Assembly: GCA_009845645.1 (NCBI GenBank)
Contig: VXZF01000642.1
Span: forward strand, 1 to 8,449
DNA from: Gemmatimonadota bacterium
GTDB taxonomy: Bacteria; Latescibacterota; UBA2968; UBA8231
DNA: 8,449 nt
Direction: 5' to 3'
The notes under the pieces were generated by a model. That model was given only the letters and a program-made list of their open reading frames with translations. It did no database searches and was not told the origin of the DNA. Each line of letters starts with the position of its first letter. Positions within the stretch are counted from its first letter, which is position 1. A program made the translations under genes and the position numbers. Shown in pieces: positions 6,237-8,449 of this stretch.

Positions 6237-7229
6237 TTACTTCCACTCAAATACCACGCCCAACGCTTCTTGTGGATTGTTGGCGAGCATGTCGTAGGTG
6301 GTTTGGCAATCGGCGGGATTGGCGACGTGGGTGATCAGATCTTCGATGGGCAACTTGCTCGCGGCCATCAAACGCAAGACCAGATCGCGGTCTCTGGTTT
6401 TGTTCCACGGATAATAGATGTGGTCATGGTCCGGGGTTTTGGGCTGATGTGCGCCGAGGATCGCGATTTCGCGCTGGTGCACCTCGGACAGAAAGCTCAC
6501 TTCGACGGTGCCGCGCGGAGACCCCAGCGCGACTAGGCGACCCCCCAGTCGCGGTAGGGTCAGCGCCATGGGATAGACGGCGGGGATGCCGGTTGCTTCG
6601 ATGACTACATCGGCACCATCGCCTACGCAATGCTGGCGCACGATTTCGGCGACATCGCCTGCGGTGTTGGGATTGATGCAAACATCTACGCCCCGATCCT
6701 TAGCTTTGCTCAAGCGGAAATCGTCCAGATCGATTGCAATGACCGGGAGTGCGCCGGCCAACCGCGCGAAGGTCGCGGCCAATTGGCCGACAATGCCCAT
6801 GCCGGTGATGGCAACAACCTCGCCCAATTCGGGGCGGCCAACCCGATGTCCGTGCAGGGCAATGGCACCCATGACCTTGAATGCCGCGGATTTGGGCGAG
6901 ACACCGGCAGGTGCTTTGCGGAAATTGCCGGTCAGGACTGCGTGGCTTGCGTGGTTGCCTTGGCCAGCAATGCGGTCGCCGGGTTGTATCCCCTGCACAT
7001 CTTTGCCGACTTCGAGCACTACGCCTGTGTTGCAGTAGCCGGTAGAGCGCGGAAATGTTATCGCACTCGCCGGTTCTCCGCCGTGTGCGTAGCCGTAGAT
7101 TTCAGTGCCGACGCTTACAGCGGTGTAGTCGTTTTGCACCAAAATGCCGTGGTCGGGCACGCGCGGCAGTTCAAATTCCGCCAATTCGATCCGCTGGATG
7201 TCTGTGCAAATTAATCGTTGTGCTTTCAC
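6237..7229 (-). CDS. Zinc-ligand-free medium-chain dehydrogenase/reductase
   Basis: The protein has 330 residues and is an MDR-superfamily oxidoreductase with a GroES-like N-terminal domain. Its coenzyme-binding Rossmann fold is visible as ITGMGIVGQLAA (141-152), with Asp167 ending the second strand, which suggests NAD. The first catalytic-zinc Cys is replaced by the AVSVGTE motif (37-43), the usual GHE is absent (STGYCNTG occurs instead, 62-69), and the four-Cys structural lobe is missing. This resembles MDR members with an S-x-GTE signature, including BchC-like dehydrogenases and the N-terminal half of bi-domain sugar oxidoreductases. By family precedent it may oxidise a sugar or cyclitol hydroxyl without zinc; this is inference. 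The start is GTG at 7229, with GAGGAG six bases upstream. It is the first gene of the minus-strand run and faces the divergent intergenic region, so the operon promoter should lie in 7230-7420. There is no sign of truncation. Confidence 0.88.
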   Translation of the reverse strand: MKAQRLICTDIQRIELAEFELPRVPDHGILVQNDYTAVSVGTEIYGYAHGGEPASAITFPRSTGYCNTGVVLEVGKDVQGIQPGDRIAGQGNHASHAVLTGNFRKAPAGVSPKSAAFKVMGAIALHGHRVGRPELGEVVAITGMGIVGQLAATFARLAGALPVIAIDLDDFRLSKAKDRGVDVCINPNTAGDVAEIVRQHCVGDGADVVIEATGIPAVYPMALTLPRLGGRLVALGSPRGTVEVSFLSEVHQREIAILGAHQPKTPDHDHIYYPWNKTRDRDLVLRLMAASKLPIEDLITHVANPADCQTTYDMLANNPQEALGVVFEWK

Positions 7230-7235
7230 GGCCTT

Positions 7236-7241
7236 CTCCTC
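7236..7241 (-). promoter_or_regulatory. Shine-Dalgarno site that supports the GTG start at 7229
   Basis: GAGGAG on the minus strand, 6 nt before the GTG. It decides the start in the absence of an ATG and marks this as the leading gene of the run. Confidence 0.75.
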
Positions 7242-7293
7242 TGCAAATTCTGCCCTGTTCCTGAAGTAGCACCGCCACTTTTTGGCAGCACAC

Positions 7294-7308
7294 CTGCAGT
7301 GACTACAG
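7294..7308. promoter_or_regulatory. Candidate operator: 15-bp imperfect palindrome
   Basis: CTGCAGTGACTACAG is symmetrical about its central base except for one mismatched pair (C versus A at position 4/12). It lies 65 bp upstream of the GTG of the zinc-free dehydrogenase, a position suited to a repressor controlling the catabolic operon. No regulator gene lies in the window. The evidence is a single site, so confidence is low. Confidence 0.3.
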
Positions 7309-7337
7309 AAGATAACTCGCCGAGGACCGGTCGCCTA

Positions 7338-7366
7338 TTGACCAACCCTCATTCACCAGCTAGTAC
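7338..7366 (+). promoter_or_regulatory. Possible sigma70-like promoter toward the LVIVD gene
   Basis: TTGACC (five of six consensus bases) is followed after exactly 17 bases by TAGTAC (three of six). A transcript from here would carry a leader of about 165 nt before the TTG at 7537. The -10 match is weak and the host sigma preference is unknown, so this is only a candidate. Confidence 0.22.
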
Positions 7367-7437
7367 TTGGATGACTTTAAGTAAGGTATTGACCTAATTG
7401 CCGTGAAACGTCCGCGGCCTAGAGGCGTCCCAATGGT

Positions 7438-7551
7438 GAGTCCATTCTGGCCGGGGATCGGGCCTTGTTGCCACCCTTAGACTCAGGAGAACCAAGACTG
7501 CTCAACCAAGAGTCCACCTTTGCTGGGGATCGGGTCTTGCTGCCACTGCTG
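7438..7551 (+). repeat. Two copies of a 42-nt imperfect direct repeat, 72 nt apart
   Basis: Copy 1 (7438-7479) and copy 2 (7510-7551) match at 31 of 42 positions by eye, both centred on GGGGATCGGG. The offset of 72 nt equals 24 codons. In the plus frame used by the LVIVD gene the copies read ESILAGDRALLPPL and ESTFAGDRVLLPLL, so the frame and most residues are kept. The flanks show no similarity. It may be a remnant of an in-frame duplication at the 5' end of the gene, or two copies of a dispersed intergenic repeat. Confidence 0.6.
7485..7490 (+). promoter_or_regulatory. Shine-Dalgarno-like AGGAGA with only a CTG at the right distance
   Basis: AGGAGA is the best ribosome-binding match upstream of the LVIVD gene. 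Seven bases later stands CTG (7498), in frame; no ATG, GTG or TTG lies at a suitable distance in any frame. Either a rare CTG start is used or the motif is incidental and the TTG at 7537, preceded by GGGGA, is used. Confidence 0.35.
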
Positions 7552-8449
7552 ATCGTCCTCATTACCACGGCGGCCTCCGGCCATCCCGCGCCCATGTTTG
7601 TGCCCTCTGATGCGCCCGACAGCCTCAATGTGGAACGCGTTGGCGAAATCGCATTCATCAGCCCTCCCAAAGGCGAAGACGCTCACCTCTTCCCCGAGGG
7701 CACGGACCTCTATCTCGCGGGTGATCACGCGCTGATGGGCGACTTTCGCGGTATCGTCCATATCGTCGATATCTCCGACCCTGCCAACATGCGCAAAGTA
7801 GCCGAAGTGCGCACCCCCGGCCCCGCACTAGACATAAAGATTGCGGGCGATTTAGCCGTCATTGGCGTACAGGATTTCGGATCCAGCTTCGGGTTGTTGA
7901 TCCTCGACATCTCCGATCCCGCAAATCCCGTCGAGCTCTCGCGGTTTGACCAAGAAAGCTGGGAAGGCGTCCACAATCTCTTTCTCCACGGCGATCGCCT
8001 CTATCTCGCACACGGGCTGAATCTGGGCCTGAGCATTGTCGATATCACCGACCCGACCGCGCCCTTGGTCTCGGGTTTCTGGCAGCACGAGGGCGATTTT
8101 AGCAATGTGGTCCACGACGTATTCATCCGCGACCGTCTCGCCGTCGTCAGCGATATGTTCTCTGGCTTGGTCCTCCTCGACCTCACTGACCCCGACGCAC
8201 CCACGATGCTCGCCGCGTTGCCTTTTGCCGAAGGCATGCACAGCGCTTGGGCCGAGGGCGACTATGTTTACTGCAACCAGGAATTCGGCGGTTGGGAGCG
8301 GCGCCTCTATGTCGTCGATATCGCCGACCCCCGGCAGCCGCAGGTCGTCCACTCTTTCGGCAGTGGCCCGCCGCCCCAAGGGCCCATTCTCGGTCCGCAC
8401 AATCCTTGGGTCCACAACGGGCTGTTGTATTGGGCCTATTACGAGGCGG
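7537..8449 (+). CDS. Secreted LVIVD-repeat (beta-propeller-like) protein, 3' end missing
   Basis: An open frame runs from 7423 to the right edge. From the TTG at 7537 it encodes 304 residues: a signal-peptide-like stretch LPLLIVLITTAASG (2-15), then at least five repeats with cores HIVDISDP, LILDISDP, SIVDITDP, VLLDLTDP and YVVDIADP. These begin near residues 72, 119, 164, 210 and 256, a period of 46-47. This matches LVIVD repeats (PF08309), which are thought to build propeller blades in exported proteins; no enzymatic activity is established for the repeat. HNLFLHGDRLYLAHG (about 147-161) and HNPWVHNGLLYWAYYEA near the right edge also fit this group. The start is uncertain: CTG 7498 has the better ribosome site, TTG 7537 gives the better signal peptide, and ATG 7594 would remove it. 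The C terminus, where an anchor or sorting signal might lie, is outside. It is divergent from the catabolic operon, so a functional link is unproven. Confidence 0.85.
   Translation, partial: MLPLLIVLITTAASGHPAPMFVPSDAPDSLNVERVGEIAFISPPKGEDAHLFPEGTDLYLAGDHALMGDFRGIVHIVDISDPANMRKVAEVRTPGPALDIKIAGDLAVIGVQDFGSSFGLLILDISDPANPVELSRFDQESWEGVHNLFLHGDRLYLAHGLNLGLSIVDITDPTAPLVSGFWQHEGDFSNVVHDVFIRDRLAVVSDMFSGLVLLDLTDPDAPTMLAALPFAEGMHSAWAEGDYVYCNQEFGGWERRLYVVDIADPRQPQVVHSFGSGPPPQGPILGPHNPWVHNGLLYWAYYEA

Larger units (their letters stand above)
7230..7536. other. Divergent intergenic region
   Basis: About 300 bp separate the minus-strand catabolic operon from the plus-strand LVIVD gene. I see no protein-coding gene in it beyond an open plus frame from 7423 that has no ATG. 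It holds a 15-bp imperfect dyad (7294-7308), two copies of TATTGACC (7336-7343, 7387-7394), a weak sigma70-like promoter on the plus strand and the first copy of a 42-nt imperfect duplication. A short inverted repeat AATGG-TGAGT-CCATT lies at 7432-7446. No tRNA, CRISPR or insertion sequence is visible. Confidence 0.7.

Noticed and set aside
6169..6246. Upstream GTG start (6246) for the isomerase/epimerase
   Set aside because: It adds 26 residues not typical of the family, overlaps the preceding gene, includes a strong hairpin and lacks a ribosome site; the ATG at 6168 fits the usual N terminus.
6630..7214. Plus-strand open frame of 194 codons
   Set aside because: It is antisense to the zinc-free dehydrogenase, whose Rossmann and GroES-like motifs are clear. 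No ribosome site or family resemblance was seen.
7419..8415. Minus-strand open frames opposite the LVIVD gene, one of 187 codons
   Set aside because: The plus strand shows five regular LVIVD repeats and a signal-peptide-like start. The minus frames mirror its GAC/GTC-rich codons and show no domain.
1..8449. CRISPR array, tRNA/rRNA, insertion sequence or prophage genes
   Set aside because: No regularly spaced identical repeats, cloverleaf, transposase or terminal inverted repeats were seen; nearly all of the sequence is accounted for by ordinary genes.

Overview
The window is a GC-rich (roughly 60%) bacterial stretch. Seven genes lie head to tail on the minus strand (7229 down to the left edge). 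One gene points the other way (about 7537 to the right edge), and both end genes run off the window. The organism cannot be named. The mix of metal-dependent and zinc-free medium-chain dehydrogenases, a sugar isomerase/epimerase and a secreted LVIVD-repeat protein is reminiscent of uncultivated Latescibacterota/Poribacteria/Planctomycetes-like heterotrophs. CTAG tetramers are frequent (more than 30 by eye), which argues against an enterobacterial-type genome. This placement is inference only.

Region 1 (minus, 7229-4263) is a small carbohydrate or polyol catabolism unit. Its order is a zinc-ligand-free MDR dehydrogenase, a sugar phosphate isomerase/epimerase with an IolE-like His-x-His motif, and a classical two-zinc MDR dehydrogenase. 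Two of the three have clear Shine-Dalgarno sites, and gaps are short (68 and 22 bp). The likely job is oxidation, isomerisation or dehydration, and a second oxidation of a polyol or sugar. The substrate is not visible from sequence.

Region 2 (minus, 4218 to the left edge) is a tightly packed signalling operon with overlapping start and stop codons at every junction. Its order is a REC-PP2C (RsbU/SpoIIE-type) phosphatase, an RsbW-type anti-sigma/serine kinase ATPase, a periplasmic Leu/Ile/Val-type (Peripla_BP_6) binding protein without transporter partners, and a membrane histidine kinase. The kinase has a large TorS-like periplasmic helical domain, a HAMP domain and an H-box cut by the window edge just after the phospho-accepting His. 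The natural reading is a TorT/TorS-like ligand-sensing pair that phosphorylates the REC-phosphatase, which in turn acts in a partner-switching (anti-sigma/anti-anti-sigma) pathway. No STAS antagonist or sigma factor is encoded in the window. Only 44 bp with no obvious terminator separates regions 1 and 2, so one transcript could carry both.

Region 3 (7230 to about 7536) is a divergent intergenic region. It holds a 15-bp imperfect dyad, a repeated TATTGACC octamer with a weak sigma70-like promoter, and a 42-nt imperfect duplication with a 72-nt period.

Region 4 (plus, about 7537-8449) is the 5' part of a gene for an exported beta-propeller-like LVIVD-repeat protein. Five repeats are visible. 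The start codon is unresolved, since no ATG precedes the signal-peptide-like stretch.
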